A program made the position numbers and the translations under genes. This document shows, one piece after another, positions 11,601 to 23,400 of a stretch of 64,000 nt of DNA. The stretch's first letter is position 1. Every line of letters starts with the position of its first letter. Under the pieces are notes generated by a model. It saw nothing but the letters and a program-made list of their open reading frames with translations. It searched no databases and was not told the DNA's origin. Location of the stretch: the NCBI GenBank assembly GCA_017562135.1, contig QEYB01001456.1, positions 62,001-126,000 of the forward strand, read 5' to 3'. The stretch comes from Dipylidium caninum (taxonomy: Eukaryota > Platyhelminthes > Cestoda > Cyclophyllidea > Dipylidiidae).

Positions 11601-14600
11601 AAAAGGATAGCTCAAGACTAACCGATCGTTGGGAGGTTGGCGTTTGAGGGGCGTGAAGTTGGACTGTGTGGACCGGAGGCGGGACTTAGGCAGACTCATA
11701 CGTCGAATCCCAGCTCCGTCGAGGGAATAGAGCAGCATAGAGTCAGGTACCACGCATGTCTTCCCGTCAGAATCGAGGGCATATTCTGGTGGACACGCGC
11801 AGTAGTAGAGGTCAGGCGCCTCCCCTTTGCTAGCATTTGGACTGGTACCGCCATCACATTCGCTGGGCTGCACGGGCAGCATGAAGCAAAGGTGGGAGCA
11901 GCCACTTTTCGATTTATTGCCGCAAACATTACTCTTAACTGCCAACACACAAATTGTAGAAACCAAAAGGAGTTGCAGGTTATACTCGTATGCAAATAAC
12001 ATGGTATTCACATCGAGCAGATAAAATTCACAAATCACTTTTACCAAAGAATAAAAACAACAAAACAGCCTTCTACCGACTTCACAAACGCAAAACAGTT
12101 TTAAAGTAACCGTAACAAGGAATTAACCATTTCATTAACCATTGGATAGAGCTTCCCCCTTATCTATGGAGGAAAAGTTTAACAAAGGAGAAACATTAGC
12201 CAATGAAACAGAATACATTCAACTTAAACCTTAAAAAAACAAAAATCAGGATTTTCAAGTTAATGATTAGAAAAATTTAGTGAAAAACTGAAAAAGGTTT
12301 AGGAGATTATAAACAAAACTCACATATACTTTTGGCAGTTAGATCGACGGCTCGGATACCCATAAGTGCTTCGTCTACACCGATTGTTTTTAAGACGCGC
12401 AAATCTTCGCCAAGGTGCTTATTTATTTGGGAAATTGACAGCGTTTGCCAATCACTCCAGTAAAGTTTATCACCTGTAACAAGTCATTTAACAAGAACTA
12501 AAAATACTTGCCTAAGAGATCAAACCCAAATGGATGCTGAAGAGGACCGGAAACTATTTGCTTAGGATTACTTCCACTGTAATCCACTCGGCTTATAACG
12601 CCCAAATATGCATCTACGTAATAAAGATGACGAGATTCAAAGTCCAGTGCAATTCCATTAGGCCAAACCGTGTGATTTTGATCAACAATAACCTCCCTGA
12701 AATACAAAAAATGAAAACGATTTCAAACAGGTCATCAATTCGACCAACCGCATCCAACTTGTATTCTAGTGCGAGTTGCAAAAATTACTTCAGAATAAAA
12801 ATCAAACTAACATTTCTGTTAAAGATCTCGAGAAGCACGTTTAAGAGCTACCAAAGTGCACAAATCAACATATCTGAATGTCACGAAGTAGAAAAACAAT
12901 TTACCTGTGGGTGCCATCGAGCCAGGTACGCTCGATCCTCCCTCGAGTTCCTGACCAGACGTTAAAAAATATGTATCGGTTAATTGGATCGATGGCCAAA
13001 GCCGTTGGTCGTCGTTTGGTTGCCTCTTCCCTGTACGGGCCAGAGAATGTTTCTGACTCATTGGCACGTCCAACACCGTTGTCATCAAAGTCTTCCAAAG
13101 TGAGAAGAAGTCGAGGCCAAGCCCCATCGAGACGAGAGACCCAAATTTGTCTGTTTCCACCTGTCGACCAATAGAGATTTCCTACTATCCAATCGACTGC
13201 AAGCCCATCAAGAGTTTGGAGCGCCCCATTTGTGGGCTCAATCACTGCAGTGGGGTCTGAAGTCAGGATAGACAAATAAGACAAAGAAAAGACCATTTTT
13301 TCTTTAAAATTGTGAATTGTAATTACTTCGTTCCCCAAGTTTTAAACGGTATATTGCGTTGTCAACCCAGTAAACGCATTCAGATTTAGGGTCGAAATCT
13401 ACACGAACTAGAGTTCCACGTGGATTTGGAGAGATGCCTATCGGCCAGAGAGGACTATCTCCAAGTTGACTATCCAAGGAAAGCATGAAGATTCGTGGTG
13501 GACGTGCGACTAAGAGAAATTTCTCCGGATTTTTCGGACAAATGTATGAACGAGCCAGATTGATTTGAGATTCTCTCTCGATCAAACTAGGTGAGGCGAT
13601 AACTTTGGCCGACGATATCCCAGTTGGACATGTGCATTTATACAGAGGACTAGAAGGCGAGCTTAGACACAAGAAGTTGCATCCTGTTTCGCCTGTATTA
13701 GTGAAACTCCGGAACTTTTCGGGAACACAAGTGTAATTGCCCTTCATTATAACTAAAATTTTTAAAGACACAAAGGATAAATTATTATTAAAGCGTAAGT
13801 TAACGCAAAAATTTGTGTTGGATCATAGAAAACCACAACAATGCGTATGGAGAAATCTGTCATATTCATATCAAATGAATAAACATGACTTACAAGATCA
13901 TTGAAAGACTTAAATAAGAACTTGGATAAAAGACTGAAAAGCGCTCACTTTGGAGTTGCTCATTTTCACGAAAAACCTTTACAGCATAGGGGTTGATAGC
14001 TGAAAGTCATGTGGACATGTACTGGGAGGGAAAGTGCGTCGTGTTCTGAAATACTAATAATAGACATATCATTGAAGAAGTATATCCTTCCATCAGACGC
14101 AGTCAAAAAGAGTGGCCGGCCGTTACCCAAATCTGAAGAAAGTTACTGTGACAAAATGAACAAACCTGGAATGTTAGCGTAGGTTTTCCCATTTCCCTGC
14201 AGGTTAATACAAGTAATTCGATTGTGGGTTTCGTCAAACCAAATGAGGCGCTGCGTTGATAAATCAATCTTCAAATCCCTTCCCTTAACACCAAGTTCTT
14301 CAAAGATTACAGTTCTTTGGCTACCATCAAGACCGGCGCTTTCTATTTGTGTGGAATCACTCGATTTTAGCCAAAAGATTAATCTAAACCCGTAAATGGC
14401 ACACCTTAACGTACCTCGCGGTCGGATCGACACATATAGATTTTAGGTTGCTGAGATTACTTGATATTAATATCTTTTCTTTTGCAACTGACATTACTTC
14501 AAGGTTGATCTCAGCTACTGCGATGTACTCTTCCTTGAAATCAGCCCAATACACCATCATATTGTGCCAATCTATTGTTAAGGCACTAATGACACCATGC

Positions 14601-14965
14601 TCCAGTTTATAGATATTGTGCGTTTGCAGATCTGTTAAATTAACCGCCTGGAGCAAATTATTTTATGCATCAGGCTTTACCTTAATAACCGATATGAAAT
14701 CGGTATGCTGTACTTGGTGGTGACCAACGTAAAACACGAGTTTCTCCTGAAAACTGTAATCAAATGCGCCTAGAGTTATTAATCCTTCGGCCAATACTTG
14801 ACTTTGAGAAGGCGATTCCAAGCTAAGTTGTCCCATGTTATTTGAAATGAGAAATGTAACAGGGTCTGTAGGGCAAGAAGAAACAGAATCATTTACCTTA
14901 CCATGCATCCCAATCACAAGTTGTAAAAGTACAGAGACGAAATAAATAAAAGCAATTAGCGGCAT
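2697..14965 (-). CDS. LRP5/6: LRP5/6 (arrow)-type Wnt co-receptor, full gene, about 25 exons
   Basis: Single-pass receptor that binds Wnt with Frizzled and recruits Axin through phosphorylated PPPSPxS/T motifs. Exons on the minus strand: 14965-14681, 14647-14415, 14383-14166, 14132-14055, 13999-13949, 13752-13327, 13256-12905, 12696-12512, 12473-12324, 11938-11623, 11387-11189, 11046-10493, 10375-10245, 9989-9769, 9499-9382, 9326-8904, 8174-7634 (one internal junction unresolved), 7385-7162, 7090-6086, 5785-5500, 5465-5309, 5037-4628, 4553-3778, 3613-3400, 3181-2697. Order seen: signal peptide, four YWTD-type propellers each followed by an EGF-like module, three LDLa modules, one membrane helix, cytoplasmic tail. 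The LDLa1 acidic cluster QDGSDE is created by the 6086/5785 splice. About 2,670 codons, against roughly 1,613 residues in human LRP6; the excess is loop and tail insertions. It is not a nidogen or LDLR, because the propeller count and tail motifs differ. Confidence 0.93.
3587..3601 (-). other. LRP5/6: Axin-recruiting PPPSP motif with context NPPPSPIT
   Basis: The motif sits near the beginning of the exon 3613-3400. Its context (Ser-rich stretch, acidic or aromatic linker, then NPPPSP) resembles the first PPPSPxS motif of vertebrate LRP6. In that family the Ser is phosphorylated by GSK3 and the following Ser/Thr by CK1. Confidence 0.85.
4396..4410 (-). other. LRP5/6: Second PPPSP motif with context PSPPPSPTT
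   Basis: This motif lies in a Pro-rich part of the large tail exon 4553-3778, upstream of the NPPPSPIT motif. The +2 Thr needed for the family's CK1 site is present. Nearby PPAPPPS runs lack the full consensus. Confidence 0.75.
5320..5388 (-). other. LRP5/6: Transmembrane helix of LRP5/6
   Basis: About 23 uninterrupted hydrophobic residues, rich in Ile and Val, are followed by a cytoplasmic YLCSKK stop-transfer sequence. The next exon continues directly as the intracellular tail. Confidence 0.9.
10681..10692 (-). other. LRP5/6: RFRR basic site inside a propeller-3 insertion
   Basis: In exon 11046-10493 a long Arg/Pro/Ser-rich loop interrupts the third propeller and contains RFRR followed by SVV, matching the R-X-R/K-R furin consensus. 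Vertebrate LRP5/6 has no such loop there, as I remember it. Whether cleavage occurs is unknown. Confidence 0.5.
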
Positions 14966-17900
14966 TGTTTAGGAGACATGCGACTTTTCCCCATTACAAC
15001 GACCGAACGTCTGACAAAAAATGGACATATGGGTCGGATGAAGGACAGTATGGAAGATGACCAATTTAACACATGATGTTATTAGCCAATGTTATCAATA
15101 ACTCGATGCTGTGTAATATATGCTAATTTTATCTTTGCTGACAGTTTGCTATAGTCAAAATAAAATTCCACAAAGTTAACTGACTTGTCCGAGAGCCAAG
15201 TTTTAACGCTCAAAAAACGACCGAAATTCGAGTTAAAGATTTCTGTGTTACAACGCGCAGAAATCAGGAATCAAAGGCGTATTGCAAAGGAAAGGAAGCA
15301 TTATTTCGCGGTCATCCATATTAACCCCCTCGCTTTTTTTCGTTAAATTTCAGTAAGAAACACAAATGCGTGCTTGACAATGTCGGCTTTTTTTCTATAA
15401 TAGTTTCACGCGAAAACACTTCTTTCGACTCTACTACTTGATATATTTAGAAACAACTTTTTGGGTTTAGGGCTTCCTTAAGGTAACCTATCCGGAGATT
15501 TTTGGTTCTTGGTAAAGTACTTTACGCGAGCGATATTAAGTAGCGGCCATAATCTCATAGTTAACCCTTCTCTGAATACTCGCTGAGGTCACATATCATG
15601 TCAGCGCAGGAAATAGCATACTATTGGCTTCTAGCGGATACATTAAGTTTTTGTTGGGTTTTCGACTATTAAATTAAGCCAGCTACGAAACAAAGACGGT
15701 TGTTACAAAATACACCGATGTCATTTAGTTCTGCAGTACCCCCTAAGACACTTTGGATTCTTTTTTTTCTGTCTGCCGGTTGTAAGTTAAGGCGACCTTA
15801 ACGAAAAGGAATAATGACGTCATATTGTTTATCCAGTGGTGGAAAGGTAGGTTGCACAAGGAATTATCCCTTTAAGTGTATATTTTAATGATTTCATAAG
15901 GATGGTGTCGACCTGCAGTAACCCCCAGATTTATGTTCTTGCGCAATAATCGCCAATGACATAAGAAACATTGCGTAAGAAAAGTCTAATAATTTTGGTT
16001 GGCAGTAGGGTGTCACGGTGTATGACGTCAGTAAAGATTAGAATGAAATGAACGCGTAATCACCAATGATTTAGATCATAAACACATTTTCCGTTATAAT
16101 TTTACTCCAAAAATTCAACTGATATGCAGACACCAGCTGGGAAGCCAACTCCCGTCTATAAGACGACCACAATCTAGCTTGCACAAACTTCATTAAAGGT
16201 TTATTTCCGCGCAATTTGTTTTGTAATGCTTAAGGTCTTCACCTTTTTCCAGTCTTGACTATTAGCAGGGCGGCCTCCGAACCATTTCGGGATTGGAATA
16301 CCACTGTCGTGTAAAAGTTAGGTCACAAAATAAATAAAGGTGGACATTTTTTGACTGAATCCAGATAGTAATCGAGAGGTCGTATTTCTGTCTTTTTGAA
16401 TTAATTTCCTGCAGGAGAGATAGGTCATCCGAAGGCCGCATCTTAAAGTATCATTACCCAGGAAAAGTGCCACAGAAGTATACAGGGATAGGAAGCACAC
16501 CGGTTGTTAATATTCCTCTTGTTGATTTATTTATGTCCTCGAAAGCGACGTGCCATTGTCAAGGGCCCGCTGTGCAGTCAGGGGAGGTTTGGACGTCTAT
16601 AAGCCCCATTCCGGAGCAATGCCACTTAATTTATAGATGTACAATGGTGCGAACGTAAGAACGCACATGAGCTAAGGAGTAAATCAATGCGTTATATCGC
16701 TACAACCCGCCTTCACTCAGCGGCAATAAGCTTCAACTCAAATTCCTTTCTACCGAGGGTCGCGTTCGTAGTTCTGGCTGTAATTTCGCTTCATAGGGAT
16801 AATAATGCTATTTGCAGTGCCTCAAGCGTTCAGATTGAGTGCTACGTCCTCCGAATACTCTACAAAGGATGGTCGTAAAGGACTACCAAAAGCAATAATA
16901 TCCCCTATCTTCATTCTCATCCTCATACTGAGTAATATTTGACGGTTATTTATTCGTTTTGTATTAAGCTAAGAAAACATAACCTAAAAATTTGTAAGGA
17001 GAGTTTGACGTGAGGCCATAGGTAAGCTCCAAAACTCACCATAATTACCCAGTATACCCGATGGTAGGGCGATTTTTCACATCTCCCCAAATCTTAGTAA
17101 CCATTGTATACAAAATAACTAGAGAGGTTTACTACCTTTCGCCAGTAACTGCAGTCATTTTCTATTATTATTCTTCTAATCTGTCGCTTTACCCTTCGCC
17201 TTTTATTCGGGGCGTTTTATTATTTGGTTGAGAGTGGTAAAGCCTCTTAAACTCTCAAGACCAGGTCTAACTGTTTGAAATGCTGCATTCGAGGGAATAT
17301 CTGAAGGGGCTTCAGTGCCAGCCTTGAGGAAGATGGTTGGGGTTAAAAATTTTTAGGTTTTCTCGGCAAGGATTTGAAGACTTCAGTCGCCAATATACGA
17401 TAGATAATCTTTACCACAGATCGCTCTGCATGTCCTACACCATTGTGTCTCGCGTTGAGGTTGAACTCAAAATACAAAAAGGGCATAACAAAGTACTTTT
17501 AAACGTTTTCCAACCAGATGGCGAAGTTGCAGTGTATTAATGCTTCGTTTACAAAAATCTAATTGTTTGTATGACAGCGCATATGGTAGATTCAACGCCA
17601 AGCAGAAGTAAACTTTCATTGTGCAGTGTAAGGCTTCTGCCTTTTCATTGTTCTGCTGCTTTGAAGTTTTTAACGTAAAATGTGTATACTGAGGAAACGT
17701 GAGTTATTCACCATGAAAGATGGCATAAAGGGGAAGGGTTAAGCAGACACACGGGGAAGTGCCGTTTCGGTGGTCTACTCTGCTCCGGCCCACCCCTTCC
17801 ACATTTTCACCTAAAGCTACGGGGAAAGATACGTCGGTCGCTGATAATATTGCCTGAACGGACGACATGACCTTTCCATGTTATCTGGCTTCTGAACCTT

Positions 17901-20453
17901 CTATTTAGGGGACCTGATTGTAAGTTAATTGGATCTAAGGGAGATAAAATGTATTACCACTAAGTAGGTGCTTACGGTTGATCCGTTTGCATTGGATGAC
18001 GACAAATGACGACGGCTAGGGAGTGGGGGTAAATACAGTTCTGGTCTGATCATCCAGTCAAGTGATGAAGGGTCATCCGTTTAATTAGCGTACGAAAAGG
18101 GTGGCATGCAGCATCCTACCAGGAAAAAGTGGTTTTGAGGACAAAAGTAAACTGTATTGCCTCTATAACCACATCCTCAAGGAGATTGTGCGAAAGTGAC
18201 CATCGTACACCGCTACAGAAGCCCGACCAGTAGAAGAGGGTCGGATCACACCCGAAAACCGATGTGTGTGGTGAGAGGAAGATCGCAACAAACACTGCAC
18301 TGGCTTAGAGATCTTTCATATTTTCTGTCACTATCATTCCTGACGCACCTCATCCGTGTAGACGAGCCTCCTCAACGACAACTATTCGTTACAAATTTAA
18401 TAATGAAACAGGTAAAAGTTTGCAGCAGAAGGCCGCGTTCGTAGCGTAATGCTCGCGGCAAGTCTTTACTTGCCGCCTAAGGTCCCTTTCTGGAGGAATA
18501 GACATGCTCTTCCGTACCTCAATCTCTTGACAACGTGTCCGTTTAACATTCCTTCATGGCAACTAGCATTTCAAATCGTTAGTGAATTAGTATCAAGGGA
18601 GGAAATCAAGTGGCCTTTTTTTATGCCGCAAAAGGCGGCTAGTAGGCCGTTCCACGAACAAGTCATTTGCGAACCGAGAAGTGTATTTTGAGTGAGGCAA
18701 AAAAAACTGTAACAATAAGAAATGTGATTAAATGAAATCATTTCGATAGGGTTAACAACACACAGGTTAAAACGTTACATATAGTGTTCTCTCTGCCCAT
18801 ACTAAGGCATTATAGGTTGAGGCTTTGTCGAATCATAGCTTCCCAGTGGAGTAGAGTTTTATGAACGAATATATAAAGGTAAGACAATGGACGTAGGGAA
18901 ATGAAATTCAGTTTAAGAAGCGCACACATTCGTTGGGTGTAGATGTGGCTGGTGGGTGCTAGAAATGAAGCCTATGGAGAATTGCAGAGGCTGTCATGAT
19001 AAATGGTAGCAGTGTTTTAAACACGAGCACGAAAGGCCTTTCTCAGTGAGGTGTCCGTCTCTTCAAAAGCCATACATTTGCCTTTGGGGGAAGCAGGACA
19101 ATCTGCACCAGCACAACCTCGACTAACTGGGATACGGGCAGGGTCTTTGTATGATTCTCAGAATTTAACGCAGATAATTCAAAGGATCCCGAAGACGTCA
19201 CTTCACAACTGTTTTGGCTTACTGAATTAAAAAAAAAGCATCCCGAAACTTTCCTGGCACTGGGAAACTTGCTCGTTTTATCCTGGACCTCTGCACGCAA
19301 ACTTAGGCGCCATCTTAATTTAAGGTTTATCAGCGAAAAGATAGTGGCAATATTTTTCTCAGAAAAACAGTCCTTCACTAGAGAAGAAACACCACTATTT
19401 CTCCTTCATTTTACAATGCTTACTACGGATGAGACCAAACTTCCTCAACTAGGATGTCCCTTTTATTTCTCAGCGGTCAAATCTTATAAGCTGATTTTCT
19501 TCTTCGACTTCAACTCGTTGCGGTATCTTGTGGTGCAACTAGGTTATTTTGAGTGACATTCCATACTGTCATTATCACCCAATGAGCAACAGTTTTGACT
19601 GCGGATGTCTCAAGCACTACTATTTGGCACTACTCCAGTGTTTTCCAACCCCGACATTTCCGGCCAGGTGAATTGAACACATTTTACGCAGAAGGCTTAG
19701 CAGTTAAAAGCATTGACGAAAGCAGGCCGGTACGCCAAATTTCATGAAAAAGAAATATGTGTAGTTGGAAACCCATATGTCAAGTAGTATTTACCGATTC
19801 GAAGGGCTGACCTTGCTTTAACCACCTAAACTGCGAGTCACCTTGACTATTGTGAGCAAAATCTATTGTATGGGGCAGAGGCGCCTTGGTTGGATAAAAG
19901 ACGACACAATGTCTACACGACTGTTTATTCTATCTGATATGGAGGAGTAATTAGAAGACTAGGTTAGAGTAACTGACCACTGGGCTACTGCCTCGGTCAC
20001 AGCATTGACGTAGTTCAGAGCACGCAGCAGCTACACCAACTGCCAGTTGATTCCCCGAATTCGGCACTCACACCCATCCCGGCATCCCGGTAGCGCTAAC
20101 AATTATTGCAAGAATAATGATAACTATTACTTGACAACCACTTTTCTACTTTATAATCTTTTTTCTAAATAAAAATAGAAGTCGCCATGAATAAATACAA
20201 ACATATATAATAGACGAGGAGTGTACAAGAAGAGAGAACAAAATTGTACTACGTTCTGATCTTTCGGTGACGAAATCGAAGATATTTGAGTGATTTGACA
20301 CCAAAATGAACTGTGAGGTCCTTTATGTATTTAACTTTGAAATCTTCTAAGCATTCTCTAAGAAAAAATGTAGTCAATGTAGGCCTCGTGCTTATTGTAT
20401 GCACATTAAATCAAGGAGGCTATGTAAAGAGGATAAGGCAATTTTAATTTTCG
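14966..20453. other. Gene-free block between LRP5/6 and LARGE
   Basis: This stretch should contain the LRP5/6 promoter and 5' UTR at its left and the LARGE 3' UTR at its right, both for the minus strand. Reading frames here reach at most about 110 codons, lack paired splice sites with consistent phase, and resemble nothing I know. I saw no tandem repeat, terminal inverted repeat, transposase or reverse-transcriptase motif, and no tRNA-like box B. Confidence 0.55.
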
Positions 20454-23400
20454 TTAAATAAGTAAAAATAAAAATGAGGCAGTTAGACGGTTTTCTACTA
20501 ACCGGAGAATGTGCGAATGGCGAAACCGATTTGACTCCACACTTGGAGCGTGAGGGAGGTGGATTACGAAAACGTTTGGTAGAACGACAAATTTGAACTC
20601 AAGGGCGTCCAAAAGCATAAAAAAAGACACCTTATTCCATCCGAAGCCAACGAAATGCTCATCGAATTGGCCATGATTACGCCTAATCAAAACATACGGC
20701 TCGAAGTCGGTGTCCCATTTAACCTATGTGATTAAATTTGAGACATAAGAACCACACACATACAAACACAAACTAAACACCATTTCAGTACAAATAGAAA
20801 TATGTTTCACAGATACCTCCCTTGCCCTAAGAGGGCTTGAGACTCAAGTTCTCGAGCTGCATAGCATTAGGTTTCGTGTCATTCTCACAGATTTAGGTCA
20901 ATTATTTGCTAGATATTTTCAGTGACGCCATCACCAGGCCGAATCGGAAAACAAGTTTAAATTATCCCATAAATGCACAGCCGATGGCCGTAACGACGAG
21001 TGGTGCTAGTGGGATGGCAAAAGTGACAGACCCACCTCATAGGGCATATCTGCTTTGTACCAGCGAGAATAATTCGTGGCCAAGTGTCCAGCTCGCCAGA
21101 CATCGACTCGAAAGGGTTTTACTAAGCCGGATGCGATTGCTTTGAGCAAGTGTTCCTTCGTCGAGGGGAATTCAAGTTGTGTATAGAAGGTTTCAAAGGC
21201 GGGAACAATGTAAGCTATCTTCACGACATTTTCCTCCTACAAATAAAATACAACTCCTGTGAAGTAAGCGCAGTGTCAAAGAAAAAAAAGAGGATGACAG
21301 TTCGCACGTTAAATAGGTTTTATGAGCAACATCCAATTATTTTCATAATCACCTTCGATGGCGTATTTACGATTTTTCTGGGGCACAATAAGGTATGATA
21401 AAAGGAAGTTTATTTTGCTCAAGGCATTACAATAGGAGAATGCGGGATGCATGCATGTTTTCCGGAAGTCTGAAAGCTACGCAGTTGTCAGGATTCGCCT
21501 TGCCGGAAATGAGTGGAATTGGGTCGTGTGTAGGTTGCTCCAAATAGACCTAGGGTCCTAAACCTGTTAACTGACATAACTCTATAGGAGTGGACTGGGT
21601 CCCATCGAGAAGGTGAAGGAAACCAATTTGGAAGGTTAGAGGAGACTTGAAAAATTATCTTATATTAGTAGAGGATACATCGTGTAACGACTAGCTTTAG
21701 AAATTCGGAGGAGCCGATAATGAAGAAGGCGAGACATACTAACAATAGTACTTAATTTATGCAGAGGGTAGTAACTTTATTCACTCGGTATTGCCTCTTT
21801 TAGGCACTATGCGCTTTGTAGCCATCTTCAGCACTCCATAATTTAGGCGCGTTGACACAGCGTTTCATGCAAACAGAGAACAAAGTAGCAGCTATAGCGA
21901 ATAATCCCACGCTTATATCAAGCTCTTGTTCCAAAGACAAATGTAACAAACAACCCGTACGGTGATTGAAGCCATCTAATTCCTTTTACGTGGCCAGAAG
22001 AACAGTTACTTTTCCATCTGAAGTGAACCAGAGGTAAGCAGTTAGGTAAGTGAAGAGGTATAGCAAGTCAGTTAAACTACTAGACCGTAGTTGGAAGTAC
22101 AACGGGTCTGCCGTTAAAATAGAGGTTGCGTAGCACCACTGATAAATTCGATTAATAAGAAAGCTAAAGGGCATGGGTTAATATTTATGGTAAAATCATC
22201 ATCTTCTATTTCGCTACCCTTGAGTAAACTGAATGTGGCTCCTTTAAAAAGACTGGTAGGAGGTGCAAAAGAATAAGAAAATCAAGATGCCTTAAACTGA
22301 TAAGAAAAATGATTGTGAGGAATATCGCTCAAGCTAATTTTTTATAGGAAACAAGAGTTAAAACGGACGAAAAACATACGGTGGTTAGGGCGTGCTGGAG
22401 GTAGCTGTGGAGGCCTGGTTTGGGAACAAAGTCAAAGTCGATTATGAAGATATACGATGTATCGGCATATTCGATTGCCGTATTTCGAAGGGCATTTATT
22501 GGATAGTACGTCTGTAAGAAAGGATAAAAGGAATTTCTCGAAACAACAAAAGCCATAATGTTGCCAGACTAGTAGAAGTAGCACTTACACCCTCCTGAAA
22601 TACCAAGTGTATGCCGATGTTACCTCGTGAAGTAAAGAAGACCGACGCTTCGAGGTACTCCGTTAGTATTTCCACTTCTCGATCAGTGAGGTACACAGCT
22701 AGACTCATTGGACCTTCCCAACGGGCTGCAATTTCTTCAAGACGATGAAGCCTATGGGTGGTTAACCAAAATGCATACAGCATTTAGTTGTAAATAAGCC
22801 CTATGTCAGTGCAATGAATTGGGGTGAAAGGGATACAGTACACAATATCGTGGTGAAATTTAAGCGAAAATAAACTTTACGAAAAGTTCAGCAGACCAAT
22901 AAACGCAAATATAATTTGAACATAAATACCTATCCACTGTGAGCTGGCTCACTAATGTCACGTTTCCAGTCAGGTTTGAGCTCCCTCCAAAAAAATATGG
23001 AAATACGCGTCTCCTGCGCCGCAATTCCATGTGGAATAGTGAGCACGCTTTGACGTTATCTCGTCGGAAATTCCACTCACTTGCTTGTGTCTTAGCAAAA
23101 AGTATTAAAACAATAAGATAACAAAACAACACCCGCAGCTAGGGGAAGTGGATAATATCCTATTGTGAAAAATGAATTCTCCGTGTCTATTACGTTTATT
23201 AACTTGCATTGATTTTAACAAAAGAGAAATAACTTAGTGATACGTCTTGAAGAAAGGAGGCGTCGTAACATCGGGACATTTCGACGTTCAGCCAGAATGA
23301 TAAGACGTTTAGATAACAAAATTTCACAGGCGTTATTTTCTTTTGTTTAAAAGCACAGAGATCAAGTGCTCACCTGTGAACCCCCACGTTTCCTAAACAA

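Noticed and set aside
2697..14965. LRP5/6 as a pseudogene because of several apparent frame changes
   Set aside because: Two of the changes are removed by 55-nt introns with good phase (14054-14000 and 9381-9327) and others by short introns; all exons otherwise join in phase over about 2,670 codons.
14966..20453. Possible degraded transposable element in the gene-free block
   Set aside because: No transposase or reverse-transcriptase motifs, terminal repeats or internal duplication could be seen by eye; a repeat-library search was not possible.
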